From Bordetella parapertussis (GTDB lineage: Bacteria; Pseudomonadota; Gammaproteobacteria; Burkholderiales; Burkholderiaceae_B), in NCBI GenBank assembly GCA_945897365.1, contig CAMDFD010000020.1, positions 1 to 46,151 of the forward strand: a stretch of 46,151 bases of DNA, in the 5' to 3' direction. The notes under the pieces were generated by a model. It was not told the origin of the DNA. It made no database searches and was given only the letters and a program-made list of their open reading frames with translations. Numbering within the stretch: the first letter of the stretch is position 1; each line of letters begins with the position of its first letter. Made by a program: the position numbers and the translations under genes. Shown piece by piece: positions 25,747 through 34,725 of this stretch.

Positions 25747-26922
25747 ATGGGGCACATTTTTCCAGACGGCGCCTTGATTGGGTTGAGAGTACTTGACCTG
25801 AGTCATGGCATTGCCGGACCCTTTGCGGCTCGGCTGCTGGGCGATCATGGCGCGGACGTCATCAAGATCGAGCGTCCTGTGACCGGCGACTTCGCGCGCG
25901 CGCTACCGCCACTCAAACACGATGCGCCAGCTCCTGAGCAAAGTCTGCTCTTTCAGTATCTCAACTGGAACAAACGCAGTCTCGCGCTAGATTTGCGACT
26001 TGCAGAGAACAAACCTCTCATTCAAAAGCTGGTCAAACAAAGCGATATTGTCATCGAAAGCTTTCGACCGGGTCGTCTTGAACAATGGGGGCTCGGGGTG
26101 GATCAACTCCTCGCCTGGAATCCAAAAGTTGTCGTGACGTCTGTGACGAATTTCGGACAAACAGGACCTTATGCGCAATACGCCGCAAGCGATCTCACCC
26201 TTCAGGCCTTAAGCGGCATCATGCAGATCAGCGGTCAAGTAGACAGAGAGCCGCTCAAGCATGGTTTGTCTCAATCGTTTTACTGCGCCGGCCTAACGGC
26301 CGCCTACGCATCCATCATGGCCTATACCGCCGCGCAAGCCGACCAGTTCGGTGAACACGTCGATGTATCAATCCACGAATGCTTGGCTTCGGAGCTTGTG
26401 CTCAATGAATCCTATTACGCATTTCTTGGAGCAGTGCAAGGTCGTCGCGCGGTCGTGCAAGATCCCTTTGCGGGAGAGCCTATCCCCACTCGAAAAGGCT
26501 ACCTTGCTTTTCAAACAGGCGGCGGAGCGCCTTTCGAAACGCTCGCGGAACTCTTTGATCGACCAGAGTTTTGTGAAAAACGTTTCTCCAGCCCCCCTGA
26601 GCGCGAAAAACGGGTGCCGGAGGTCAAGGCGTTACTCGAGGAGTGCGTGGCCAATCGAGAAGCCAAAGAAGTTTTTCTCGCGGGCGCACAAAAACGTTTA
26701 CTTCTTGGTGTCGTTCAGAGTGCAGAAGACTTATTGGGTTGCGAACACCTCCAAGAACGACAGGCGTTCACCGCACTAGAACATCCAGCGACCAATACAA
26801 ACTTTCGTTTTCCCGCCGAGCTCGCCAAACTTTCGCTCACTCCAACCTCGGTGCGTCGACGTTCACCGATGCTTAACGAGCATCGCGATGAAATCCTCGC
26901 TTTGATCGGGAGTCGCGCATGA
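25747..26922 (+). CDS. Family III CoA transferase homologue lacking the catalytic Asp
   Basis: The 391-residue protein (ATG at 25747 with an AAGGAAG site) keeps the family fold: LRVLDLSHGIAGPFAARLLGD, DHGADVIKIERP in outline, and NWNKRSLALDL. At the place where sister proteins carry the catalytic Asp (VPIVDQ, VADVGG, YPDFIA) it reads GLSQSFYCAG, with no acidic residue nearby. It overlaps the next CoA transferase by four bases. Paired family III subunits are known, for example benzylsuccinate and malate CoA transferases, so this is probably a structural partner rather than an enzyme by itself. Confidence 0.85.
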   Translation: MGHIFPDGALIGLRVLDLSHGIAGPFAARLLGDHGADVIKIERPVTGDFARALPPLKHDAPAPEQSLLFQYLNWNKRSLALDLRLAENKPLIQKLVKQSDIVIESFRPGRLEQWGLGVDQLLAWNPKVVVTSVTNFGQTGPYAQYAASDLTLQALSGIMQISGQVDREPLKHGLSQSFYCAGLTAAYASIMAYTAAQADQFGEHVDVSIHECLASELVLNESYYAFLGAVQGRRAVVQDPFAGEPIPTRKGYLAFQTGGGAPFETLAELFDRPEFCEKRFSSPPEREKRVPEVKALLEECVANREAKEVFLAGAQKRLLLGVVQSAEDLLGCEHLQERQAFTALEHPATNTNFRFPAELAKLSLTPTSVRRRSPMLNEHRDEILALIGSRA

Positions 26923-28256
26923 CAAAAGCGACCTTACCTTTGAACGGGATGCGTGTATTGGATTTGTCCTATGTCTTCGCGGTGCCTTATATGGCCGGCC
27001 TATTGAGCGATCTCGGCGCCGAAGTCATCAAAATAGAGGCACCACATAAACTCGATCAAACGCGCGGCCGAGCTTTTGGTCCATATTTGGATAATGATCC
27101 AGCGCTAGATCCCTGGAATCGTTCCGGCATTTTTTATGTCGTGAATCGCGGCAAACGCTCGCTTGCCATGGACTTGAGTCAACCAGAGGGTCAGGAAATT
27201 TTTCGTGAACTTGTCGCTAAGAGCGATATTGTTCTTGAAAACTTCACACCCCGCGTGATGCGCAAATGGGGTTTGAACTACGACGAACTAAAAAAAATCA
27301 AACCCTCTCTCATTATGTTGTCAAACACCGGCTATGGCTCTACAGGACCTTGGTCGTCCTTCCCCAGCCAAGGTACAACCCTAGAAGCAACAATGGGGAT
27401 TACCTTTTACACAGGTTATCGAGGGGATAAGCCATGGAAAGTGGGACAGTCGTATCCTGACTTTATTGCATGCTGGGCCGGGCTCAATGGTCTATGGGCG
27501 GCTATCGCACACATGCGAAAAACGGGTCAAGGACAATGGGTTGATGTTGGCATGTACCAACTCGGCGTCGCACTGATGCCCGAACCTCTGCTGCAAAAGC
27601 AGTTAGATGGAACCGAGCCTGTCAGAATGGGTAACGAGCATGCCAAACATGTCCCAAGCAATCTTTACCAGACGAAAGGGATAGATCAATGGCTTGCGCT
27701 TAGCATTCAAACAGATGACCAGTGGGCGACACTGACGGCCTTGATGCAGCAACCTCAACTGGCGAGCGATCCGCGCTTTTGTACCACTGCCGCGCGACAG
27801 AACAACAGAAGCGCGGTCAACGCACTCGTTGCAGCCTGGTGCCTGACGCACACCCCGCAAGCGCTATTCGAGCAATTGCAGGCTCATGGCATTGCTGCGG
27901 CACCTGTTTTAAACAGTCGGGACTTACTGCGCGATCCTCATCTCAAGCATCGCAACTTTTACGAAACGGTCATTCACCCGGAACCTATCGGTGAACGTCC
28001 GATTATTGGGCGACCTTACAAGCTGCGCTTTCGCGACGCCCATATTAAAAAATCTGGGCCTCGTTTTGGGGAGGACAATGACAGCATCCTCAGAGAGATT
28101 CTCGGGAAAACCCCTGAACAAATTTCCGCGCTTAAAGACTCTAATGTGGTGTCGGACTTTCCAACCAATCCAGGTCTATCTGGGACGATGGATACCGAAT
28201 CGATGCTAAAACTTAAAACACTCATTGCCGTCGATCAAGATTACCGTACGAAGTAA
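26919..28256 (+). CDS. Family III CoA transferase, catalytic partner
   Basis: The 445-residue protein starts within the stop of the preceding gene (ATGA overlap). It has the N-terminal MRVLDLSYVFAVPYMAGLLSD region, VNRGKRSLAMDL, and a candidate catalytic Asp181 in GQSYPDFIACWAG. The C-terminal tail is about 50 residues longer than in the other copies. Together with the Asp-less neighbour it likely forms a heteromeric transferase that activates an imported acid using succinyl-CoA or a similar donor. The hydratase pair upstream and TctB/TctA downstream place it at the entry of a catabolic route. Confidence 0.88.
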   Translation: MTKATLPLNGMRVLDLSYVFAVPYMAGLLSDLGAEVIKIEAPHKLDQTRGRAFGPYLDNDPALDPWNRSGIFYVVNRGKRSLAMDLSQPEGQEIFRELVAKSDIVLENFTPRVMRKWGLNYDELKKIKPSLIMLSNTGYGSTGPWSSFPSQGTTLEATMGITFYTGYRGDKPWKVGQSYPDFIACWAGLNGLWAAIAHMRKTGQGQWVDVGMYQLGVALMPEPLLQKQLDGTEPVRMGNEHAKHVPSNLYQTKGIDQWLALSIQTDDQWATLTALMQQPQLASDPRFCTTAARQNNRSAVNALVAAWCLTHTPQALFEQLQAHGIAAAPVLNSRDLLRDPHLKHRNFYETVIHPEPIGERPIIGRPYKLRFRDAHIKKSGPRFGEDNDSILREILGKTPEQISALKDSNVVSDFPTNPGLSGTMDTESMLKLKTLIAVDQDYRTK

Positions 28257-28266
28257 GGAGCACACT

Positions 28267-28749
28267 GTGCAAGTCATCAGTCGAAGTATGGGATACATCG
28301 GTGCGGGAATCGTTGGCGTTTTATTGTCAGCGGGTTATCTGAATATGACTCTCGAACTTCCAATGGGCGAAATAGATCAGCCCGGTGCGGGTGTGTTTCC
28401 AGTGCTGGTCGCGGGCATCCTATTCGTCGCGAGCGTTTCTGCTTTATGGGAAGGTTGGCAACGCAGGAAGAACAGCCCCGCTCTCGAGCTACCTAAGGGT
28501 TCAGATCGTATTCGATTGCTCAAGATGATCGGTCTACTACTCATTTATTTTCTCGCTATTCCATGGGCGGGTTTTTCGTTGAGCAGCATTCTCTTTTGTA
28601 TATTACTGATACGACTTATCTCAACGCTCCCATGGAAAAAATGCGGGCTTTATGCGTTTTTAATGACTGCCGCCTTACACCTAATTTTCATCACGACCAT
28701 TAAAGTACCCATGCCACCAGGCGTACTCATCGACTTTTTCAGGAGCTGA
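28267..28749 (+). CDS. TctB-family small membrane subunit
   Basis: The start is GTG at 28267, seven bases after AAGGAG; an upstream frame to 28225 overlaps the CoA transferase. The 160 residues contain four predicted membrane segments (about 10-27, 43-60, 88-105 and 120-150). Size, topology and position one base before tctA identify it as TctB. Confidence 0.82.
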   Translation: MQVISRSMGYIGAGIVGVLLSAGYLNMTLELPMGEIDQPGAGVFPVLVAGILFVASVSALWEGWQRRKNSPALELPKGSDRIRLLKMIGLLLIYFLAIPWAGFSLSSILFCILLIRLISTLPWKKCGLYAFLMTAALHLIFITTIKVPMPPGVLIDFFRS

Positions 28750-28750
28750 G

Positions 28751-30277
28751 ATGGAAGCGATCGAAGGTCTCCTCTACGGACTCGGCGTTGCATTGACGCT
28801 AAACAACTTATTAGCCGCACTCGTTGGCGCACTCGCAGGCACGTTGATCGGCGTATTACCAGGTCTGGGTCCAACAGCGGGGATCGCGATGATCCTGCCT
28901 TTAACGTATGCGCTGGATCCAACCAGTGGCTTGATCATGATGGCGGGTATGTATTACGGGGCGATGTATGGCGGTTCGACGACGGCTATTCTCATCAACA
29001 TGCCCGGTGAGTCCGCCTCTGTCATTACCTGCATTGATGGCTATAAACTGACTAAAAAAGGTCGCGCTGGTGCGGTGCTCACTATTGTCGCGATCGGCTC
29101 ATTTGTGGGAGGTGGTCTTTCAGTTCTTGGCGTCATGCTGTTCGCACCCGCCTTGGCTAATTTCGGTTTACTTTTTGGTCCGGCCGAGTTCTTTGCGTTG
29201 ACGGCTGGAGGCCTGCTTTTATTTTCACGTATTTCTGGCGGTACCTTAGCTGCTGGCATTTTCCCGATGGCGGTTGGACTCATGCTGAGCACCGTGGGTC
29301 AGGAAATCGTGACGGGCGCGGATCGCTTCACCTTTGGTATTCGAGACCTCACGCTTGGCGTTGAGCTTGTCGCCCTTGTCGTCGGTCTGTACGGCGTGAC
29401 TGAAATTATGTCGGTCGTAGAGTCGTTGCAAAAACAAGGCAAGCCGATTCCAGTCAAGCTCAAAGAAATGTTTCCCTCGCGAGAGGAGTGGCGACGTTCC
29501 TGGGGACCTTATGGTCGCGGAACGGCGATGGGCTTTGTGCTGGGTCTCTTACCCGGACCCTCAGCGACGATGGCGAGTTTTGCTTCCTATCGACTAGAAA
29601 AAGGGGTGTCGAAATACAAAGAACAACTAGGAGAAGGCGCCATCGAAGGCGTCGCGGGCCCTGAGACTGCAAATAACGCTGCCGCCACCTCCTCCATGGT
29701 GCCATTGCTTGCGCTTGGCGTCCCGTTTGGCTCTGTCACGGCGCTGATGCTGGCTGCAATGATGGTACATGGCGTACAACCGGGCCCGATGATGATGACC
29801 TCACACCCCGAAATATTCTGGGGTGTCATTGCGTCAATGCTGATTGGCAACGCGATGCTCGTTGTCTTAAATATTCCCTTGATCGGTTTGTGGGTGAGTT
29901 TGCTTAGAGTCCCAAACCATGTGTTTCTGCCCATCATCTTGATGGTCGCGACAGTTGGTTGCTATAGCGTGCGCAATAGCATGGTGGATGTCTACATGCT
30001 TTGGGCGATCGCGATGATTGGGTATGCGTTACGCAAGCTCGAGTTTCAACTCGCCCCCTTAGTCGTTGGCGTTGTACTCGGGCCCTTGATTGAAAAGCAC
30101 TTGCGCGAAGGTTTATTTATGAGCCTGGGCGATGTCTCTGTTTTTTACACGAGTCCGATTGCCATCGGGATTTGGTCTGTGGTTGTCATCGTCTTGCTGT
30201 TCGAACCGCTGCGCTCGCTTTACGGAAAGCTGTTCGGCGTCAAGGTTAAAAAGCTTATCCCGGAGAGTTCGGAGTAG
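28751..30277 (+). CDS. TctA-family permease
   Basis: The 508-residue permease has the canonical TctA loops: GVLPGLGPTAGIAMILPLTYAL near residue 35 (in outline) and YGGSTTAILINMPGE near 78. The second half-signature is ETANNAAATSSMVPLLALGVPFG. About 11 membrane segments are expected. AGGAG precedes the ATG. No intact receptor is adjacent; the likely one, at 24156-24634, is a pseudogene, so this permease may borrow a receptor encoded elsewhere. Its 3' end overlaps the convergent CoA transferase by 23 bases. Confidence 0.92.
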   Translation: MEAIEGLLYGLGVALTLNNLLAALVGALAGTLIGVLPGLGPTAGIAMILPLTYALDPTSGLIMMAGMYYGAMYGGSTTAILINMPGESASVITCIDGYKLTKKGRAGAVLTIVAIGSFVGGGLSVLGVMLFAPALANFGLLFGPAEFFALTAGGLLLFSRISGGTLAAGIFPMAVGLMLSTVGQEIVTGADRFTFGIRDLTLGVELVALVVGLYGVTEIMSVVESLQKQGKPIPVKLKEMFPSREEWRRSWGPYGRGTAMGFVLGLLPGPSATMASFASYRLEKGVSKYKEQLGEGAIEGVAGPETANNAAATSSMVPLLALGVPFGSVTALMLAAMMVHGVQPGPMMMTSHPEIFWGVIASMLIGNAMLVVLNIPLIGLWVSLLRVPNHVFLPIILMVATVGCYSVRNSMVDVYMLWAIAMIGYALRKLEFQLAPLVVGVVLGPLIEKHLREGLFMSLGDVSVFYTSPIAIGIWSVVVIVLLFEPLRSLYGKLFGVKVKKLIPESSE

Positions 30278-31493
30278 CTTCGACTTTCACCCAGCCTGGA
30301 TCAAGACCAATCGCACCCTGCTCGGCTAGGACGTTAATCTGCTCCTGCGCATAACCCATTTCAGTCAATATTTCTGCCGTGTGCTGACCCAATCTTGGGG
30401 GAGGCAGACGCACTGACCCCGGAGAATCGCTAAACTTTATAGGCAGACCCGCCATCGACATCATTCCCAGACCCTCTAGCTCGATTTCCTGCACCATGTC
30501 ACGCGCCAGCACTTGCGGTTGCTTCACAACTTTATCGATCGTATTCACTGGCGAGCACGGCACATCATTTTCTTTTAAACGCTTTTCCCAGTAAGCCAAA
30601 GGCTGCTTGATAATCTCTGCGCCGATCAATTGAATCAAAAGCGGGCGATTCAATGCACGCATTTGAGGATCGATGAAACGCGGATCTTTCAACCAGTCGG
30701 ATTGCTCAAGCGCAGCGCAGAGTCCTGTCCACATACGTTGATTGAAAGCAGAGATCACAATCCACTGATCGCTCGCCTGGTAGGCGCGATAGGTTGGACT
30801 CGTCAATGCACCACTTCCGCTCGGTCCAGGCACCTCTCCACTGGAGAAATAGCGAGTAAAAAACTGTGCCATCATGGCGATATGCCCCTCGAGCAGCGAG
30901 GTGTCCACCCGCTGTCCGCGCCCTGTCCTATGCCTTGTTTCAAGCGCCATCATCACCCCGATCGCGCCAAACATACCGCCCCCCACATCGGCAACGGACA
31001 TGCCCATTTTTGCCGGACTACCCTCGGGATCGCCAGTAATGCTCATAGAGCCTGCATAGGCTTGCATAAACAAATCATTTGCCGGCTCTTTACTCAACGG
31101 GCCATTGGCGCCAAAACCACTAATCGCACAATAGATCAGACGCGGATTAACACGTGACAAACTTTCATAATCCAAACCCAACCGCTCCAACGCCCCCACG
31201 CGATAGTTATGCACCAAAACATCAGCGTCTTCGATCAGGGAACGCGCAATTCGCACACCTTCTTCAGTTTTTAGATCCAGTGCCATCCCACGCTTGTTTC
31301 GATTCGCCGATGCATAGTAATAACCCATCGCACCGTGAAAATATGGCGACCAGGCGCGACTGTCATCGCCCACTTCGGTGCGTTCGATTTTGATCACATC
31401 GGCGCCGTAGTCTCCGAGCAACATGCCACAAAAAGGTCCGGCCATCGCCACACTAATTTCAACAACCTTGATTCCTGCAAGCGGTGCTGTCAT
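30255..31493 (-). CDS. Family III CoA transferase (CaiB/BaiF)
   Basis: The 412-residue enzyme has all family marks: IKVVEISVAMAGPFCGMLLGDYGA in outline, ANRNKRGMALDL, and catalytic Asp169 in MSVADVGGG, the same number as in formyl-CoA transferase. The TGDPEGSP glycine loop precedes it. It is convergent with the second transporter operon and lies upstream of nothing on its own strand except the end of tctA. The PPOX, oxidoreductase and SDR genes upstream on this strand may be co-transcribed (gap 33 bases). The acyl group moved is unknown. Confidence 0.88.
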   Translation of the reverse strand: MTAPLAGIKVVEISVAMAGPFCGMLLGDYGADVIKIERTEVGDDSRAWSPYFHGAMGYYYASANRNKRGMALDLKTEEGVRIARSLIEDADVLVHNYRVGALERLGLDYESLSRVNPRLIYCAISGFGANGPLSKEPANDLFMQAYAGSMSITGDPEGSPAKMGMSVADVGGGMFGAIGVMMALETRHRTGRGQRVDTSLLEGHIAMMAQFFTRYFSSGEVPGPSGSGALTSPTYRAYQASDQWIVISAFNQRMWTGLCAALEQSDWLKDPRFIDPQMRALNRPLLIQLIGAEIIKQPLAYWEKRLKENDVPCSPVNTIDKVVKQPQVLARDMVQEIELEGLGMMSMAGLPIKFSDSPGSVRLPPPRLGQHTAEILTEMGYAQEQINVLAEQGAIGLDPGWVKVEATPNSPG

Positions 31494-31526
31494 ATCTTCG
31501 TCTCATCCGATGGATAACAATTATTT

Positions 31527-32132
31527 TTATAATTCGTTTCGATAGCGCCGCATGATTTCTTCGTGGGTCTCAAATACACCTTCAATCGCAGCCTGTTCGT
31601 TGATCATGTCAACCATTGTCGGTAATTGACTTCGCTCAATCTGGCTCGTGCTATCCCAGAGTTTTGAACGCATGAACGCTTTTGCACAATGCAAATAAGC
31701 TTGTTGCACACTGACGCGAATCACGAGCTTTGGCGCGCGTACCTCTGTCGTGCACTGCGCGATATCCGCGGGGGCCACGCTTAATTCAGCTACGCCATTG
31801 ACACGCAACGTCTCGTCCACTCCCGGGATCAAAAACAATAAGCCGAGACGCCCCGTGTGAATGATATTTTCCAGCGTATCGAGGCGGTTATTGCCAGGCG
31901 AATCCGGGATCAACAAGGTATTTTCATCGAGCACCTTGACAAAACCCGGCGCACCGCCGCGAGGCGATGCATCAAGCACCTTGTCGCTCCCCATACTCGA
32001 CAGCACCACAAACGGCGACAGGTTGATGTAATGCTTGCAATGCCTGTCCAAAGCGGCCAATTGCTTTTTAACCGCCCGCTCTTTCGGGGCCGCATAGAGC
32101 GTTCTGAGTTGTTCGAGCGTTTCTATTTTCAT
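31527..32132 (-). CDS. PPOX-type FMN-dependent flavoprotein
   Basis: With the ATG at 32132 the product has 201 residues, matching the pyridoxamine-phosphate-oxidase-like family seen in MSMEG_1061-type proteins. Marks are FVVLSSMGSDKVLDASPRGG (about 41-60, in outline), the FMN-side SPGNNRLDTLENI, and GLLFLIPGVDETLRVNGVAEL. It should bind FMN or F420-like cofactors and reduce small molecules. It begins four bases after the stop of the oxidoreductase gene, so translation is coupled. An open extension to 32267 lies within that gene and is not used. Confidence 0.78.
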   Translation of the reverse strand: MKIETLEQLRTLYAAPKERAVKKQLAALDRHCKHYINLSPFVVLSSMGSDKVLDASPRGGAPGFVKVLDENTLLIPDSPGNNRLDTLENIIHTGRLGLLFLIPGVDETLRVNGVAELSVAPADIAQCTTEVRAPKLVIRVSVQQAYLHCAKAFMRSKLWDSTSQIERSQLPTMVDMINEQAAIEGVFETHEEIMRRYRNEL

Positions 32133-32136
32133 CACA

Positions 32137-33120
32137 CTAATCCAGTGTTGCGACGATTTTTCCAAAATGTTTGTTGGTACGCATCCGCTCAAAGGCCTGC
32201 GCAATATCCGCAAAGGCAAAAGTGCTATCAATTGGAAGCGACAATTTTCCCGATTCAAGATACGCACCCAAGTCGCCTAATGCCAACGAGGTAATGCTTC
32301 TGACCTCTTCCACACTGCGTGTACGGAAAGTCACGCCGGTATATTTGATGCGCTTAAGTGCATGTAAATCAAAATCAAACTCAGCAAAACGTCCCGCCAT
32401 ACGTCCAACGTTGACGATGCGACCCAAGATCGCACAGGCCTCCAAGTTTTGCGTACCGAATGGTCCGGAGAGTTGATCGATGATCAAGTCGACTCCTTTT
32501 CCACCACTCGCTTCGATCGCATGCTGGGGCCACTGCGGATCACTATTGTCAATCGCGAAATCAGCGCCAAATTTAGTGAGTTGCGCGCGTCTCTCTGCCG
32601 TTGTCGACGTACCGATCACGGTTTTAGCACCCATCAGCTTGGCGATTTGCATAGCCATCAGTCCCACGCCAGATGAAGCACCTTGCACCAGAACCGTCTC
32701 ACCTTTTTTTAATTCGCCTACCGTCACGATCGCATTGTGCATCGTTTTAATCGCGATCGGTAGCGTCACGGCCTGAGTAAAAGACATCGCAGCATTCGGT
32801 ATATCGATCACTCGGCCCCAATCAGCTACGGCATATTCCGCATAGCCTGACGATCCAGAACACATGACACGATCGCCCGGCTTAAATCCTCTTACCCGCG
32901 CCCCCACTTCGACGACCTCTCCAGCCCACTCGATGCCAGGGATCGCACCCACTCCACCGACATTGCCGTGTGCGCCGCCTGCCAGAACTCCCAAGTCAGC
33001 ACGATTCAGGCCACAAGCCCGTACCTTGACCAACACTTGGTCAGGACCTGCTGTGGGTTTGGCAACTTCAGAGATTTCAAAACCGCTCTTTGTTACGACA
33101 ACTGCTTTCATTTTATTCAT
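32137..33120 (-). CDS. Quinone-oxidoreductase-like MDR protein
   Basis: This NADPH-dependent medium-chain reductase without zinc ligands has 327 residues. The GroES-like N-terminus has CGLNRADLGVLAG, and the Rossmann motif is VLVQGASSGVGLMAMQIAKL (in outline), with AIDNSDPQW later. An AGGA site fits better to the second Met at 33111 (324 residues) than to the first. It follows the SDR gene by 10 bases and precedes the PPOX gene by four, forming a redox operon. Likely substrates are enones or quinones. Confidence 0.85.
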   Translation of the reverse strand: MNKMKAVVVTKSGFEISEVAKPTAGPDQVLVKVRACGLNRADLGVLAGGAHGNVGGVGAIPGIEWAGEVVEVGARVRGFKPGDRVMCSGSSGYAEYAVADWGRVIDIPNAAMSFTQAVTLPIAIKTMHNAIVTVGELKKGETVLVQGASSGVGLMAMQIAKLMGAKTVIGTSTTAERRAQLTKFGADFAIDNSDPQWPQHAIEASGGKGVDLIIDQLSGPFGTQNLEACAILGRIVNVGRMAGRFAEFDFDLHALKRIKYTGVTFRTRSVEEVRSITSLALGDLGAYLESGKLSLPIDSTFAFADIAQAFERMRTNKHFGKIVATLD

Positions 33121-33130
33121 TCCTATTTAA

Positions 33131-33925
33131 TTAACGCGTTGCGGAGATAATGCCGCCGTCTACAACGATGGTCTGGCCGGTGATATAGCGTGCTTCATCA
33201 CTCGCCAAAAACACCACGGCGTGCGCCACATCCCATGACTCTCCCATATAACCCGCGGGCACTTGTTTGTGACGGTGGGCAACAAAGCCTTCGAAATCGC
33301 CTTTTGCGTATTTATCAGCCAAGCGTTTCACGAGTGGCGTAAACATTAATCCTGGTGCCACACTATTGAGTCGCACGCCACGATCGGCATAAATGACACC
33401 CGTCGTTTTCATGAGTTGTTCGAGAGCCGCTTTACCTGCTGCGTACCCCACTTGTGGTTTACCAATGTATCGATGCGCGGCCACGGAGGAAATGCTGATC
33501 ACGGAGCCACCACCCTGAGCAGCCATCGAGGGCAGCACATATTTGCAAGCCAGAAAAGCACCTTTGACATTCACGTCCATCTGGTCATCCCAGGTTTCTT
33601 CGCTCATCGACACCGGATCACCCGGCTCGGAGCGCCCGACGTTATTGACCAAGATATCGATTCGACCATATTGCGCGATACACGCATCAACGAGTTTTTT
33701 CACATCTTCGGCCTTGGTCGCATCGGCCACCATGACATGCGCCGTACCGCCTTCTTCAGTGATGATACGTTGCGTTTCTTGCGCGGCCTCGAGACTGAGA
33801 TCCGAGCCAAAAACATGCGCACCCTGTCGTGCCAAGGCGACAGCAATCGCCTTGCCATTACCCCAACCCTCGCCCAGTGTGCCACAGCCCGTCACCAGCG
33901 CGATCTTGCCATCTAGTCTGAACAT
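33131..33925 (-). CDS. SDR-family oxidoreductase
   Basis: The 264-residue protein is a classical short-chain dehydrogenase. The cofactor loop is longer than usual: TGCGTLGEGWGNGKA rather than TGxxxGIG. NNVGRSEPG is the NNAG-like motif, Ser in SISSVAAH and the YAAGK pair give the active site, and the C-terminus VDGGIISATR closes the fold. It probably oxidises a 3-hydroxyacyl or similar alcohol with NAD(P). It heads the minus-strand redox group. No obvious promoter was found in the 200-base gap upstream, which contains the terminator of the DUF3501 operon. Confidence 0.88.
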   Translation of the reverse strand: MFRLDGKIALVTGCGTLGEGWGNGKAIAVALARQGAHVFGSDLSLEAAQETQRIITEEGGTAHVMVADATKAEDVKKLVDACIAQYGRIDILVNNVGRSEPGDPVSMSEETWDDQMDVNVKGAFLACKYVLPSMAAQGGGSVISISSVAAHRYIGKPQVGYAAGKAALEQLMKTTGVIYADRGVRLNSVAPGLMFTPLVKRLADKYAKGDFEGFVAHRHKQVPAGYMGESWDVAHAVVFLASDEARYITGQTIVVDGGIISATR

Positions 33926-34055
33926 TTTGTCCCTTTTGTTTGTTGTTGTATAGGAGTCATATTACCTGTGTGCCTCCCTAGGAGCAAAATCCTTTTTATC
34001 GCATACGGCGCGAGCTTCTAGATGCACGTCCACCTAGTGAAATTTAGAGACTTAA

Positions 34056-34087
34056 AGAAAAAGGCCCGAACCTGACGGTTCGAGCCT
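34056..34087 (-). terminator. Terminator of the rubrerythrin operon
   Basis: On the minus strand AGGCTCGAACC pairs with GGTTCGGGCCT (one G-T pair) around GTCA and is followed by five T residues. It lies about 45 bases past the DUF3501 stop. Confidence 0.85.
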
Positions 34088-34129
34088 CGAACGACTTTAA
34101 CTCAACTTAACTCAGACTAATTCTCTTAA

Positions 34130-34714
34130 TTAGGTTAGATCGTTCACCAACGATGCCAGGGTATCGTCAGGCAATGTTTCCACATGCATAGGATATTCTT
34201 TATGGTCGCAACCCACCATCATCTGTGCGCCAGTTTTTAAAGATTTCTTCATTTCTGGTGTCAGCTCAAACCGCATAAAATGTACCGACGACGTTTTGTC
34301 AGCAGTCGTACGTTCCAAATCTTCGTTCGCAATCGCATACACCCGAGGCTGACCTTCGACCTGAACAAACATCTTGTGCTCAACGCCCAGCAACTTGGAC
34401 AAGGCCAAACGGCGCTCGCTTTCGTTAGGATACTCAAGCATCATCGTCGCTTTGAAGTTCGAACCATCCGGCACGAGTGGGTTGTAGGCACCCAACTCAT
34501 CTTGAATGCCCTCGTCATCGAATATTTTCTCGACACGCAACATTTCCTGCACTTGATAACGCATCAACAACTCGTTTTCAAACAGCAGGTTCAAATGCTC
34601 GCCTAGACGAACACTTCGCTTGCGACGCTCTTCGATCGCTAGCTTACGCATTTCTGGGCGGGCTTTGTGATAAGCCTCAAGGGTCATCAAACTTTCACGT
34701 GTAATTTTGCTCAT
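34130..34714 (-). CDS. DUF3501 family protein
   Basis: The 194-residue cytoplasmic protein matches DUF3501, a family of unknown function found behind Fe-S oxidoreductase and rubrerythrin genes. It is rich in charged helices: a conserved-looking RRKRSVRLGEHLNLLFEN at about 30-48 and LEYPNESERRLALSKLLG near 95. No cysteines are present, so it does not hold an Fe-S cluster. The Met at 34714 has AAGGA at good spacing; the in-frame Met at 34720 is too close to it. It begins within about ten bases of the Fe-S gene's stop. Confidence 0.85.
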   Translation of the reverse strand: MSKITRESLMTLEAYHKARPEMRKLAIEERRKRSVRLGEHLNLLFENELLMRYQVQEMLRVEKIFDDEGIQDELGAYNPLVPDGSNFKATMMLEYPNESERRLALSKLLGVEHKMFVQVEGQPRVYAIANEDLERTTADKTSSVHFMRFELTPEMKKSLKTGAQMMVGCDHKEYPMHVETLPDDTLASLVNDLT

Positions 34715-34725
34715 TTCCATTTCCT

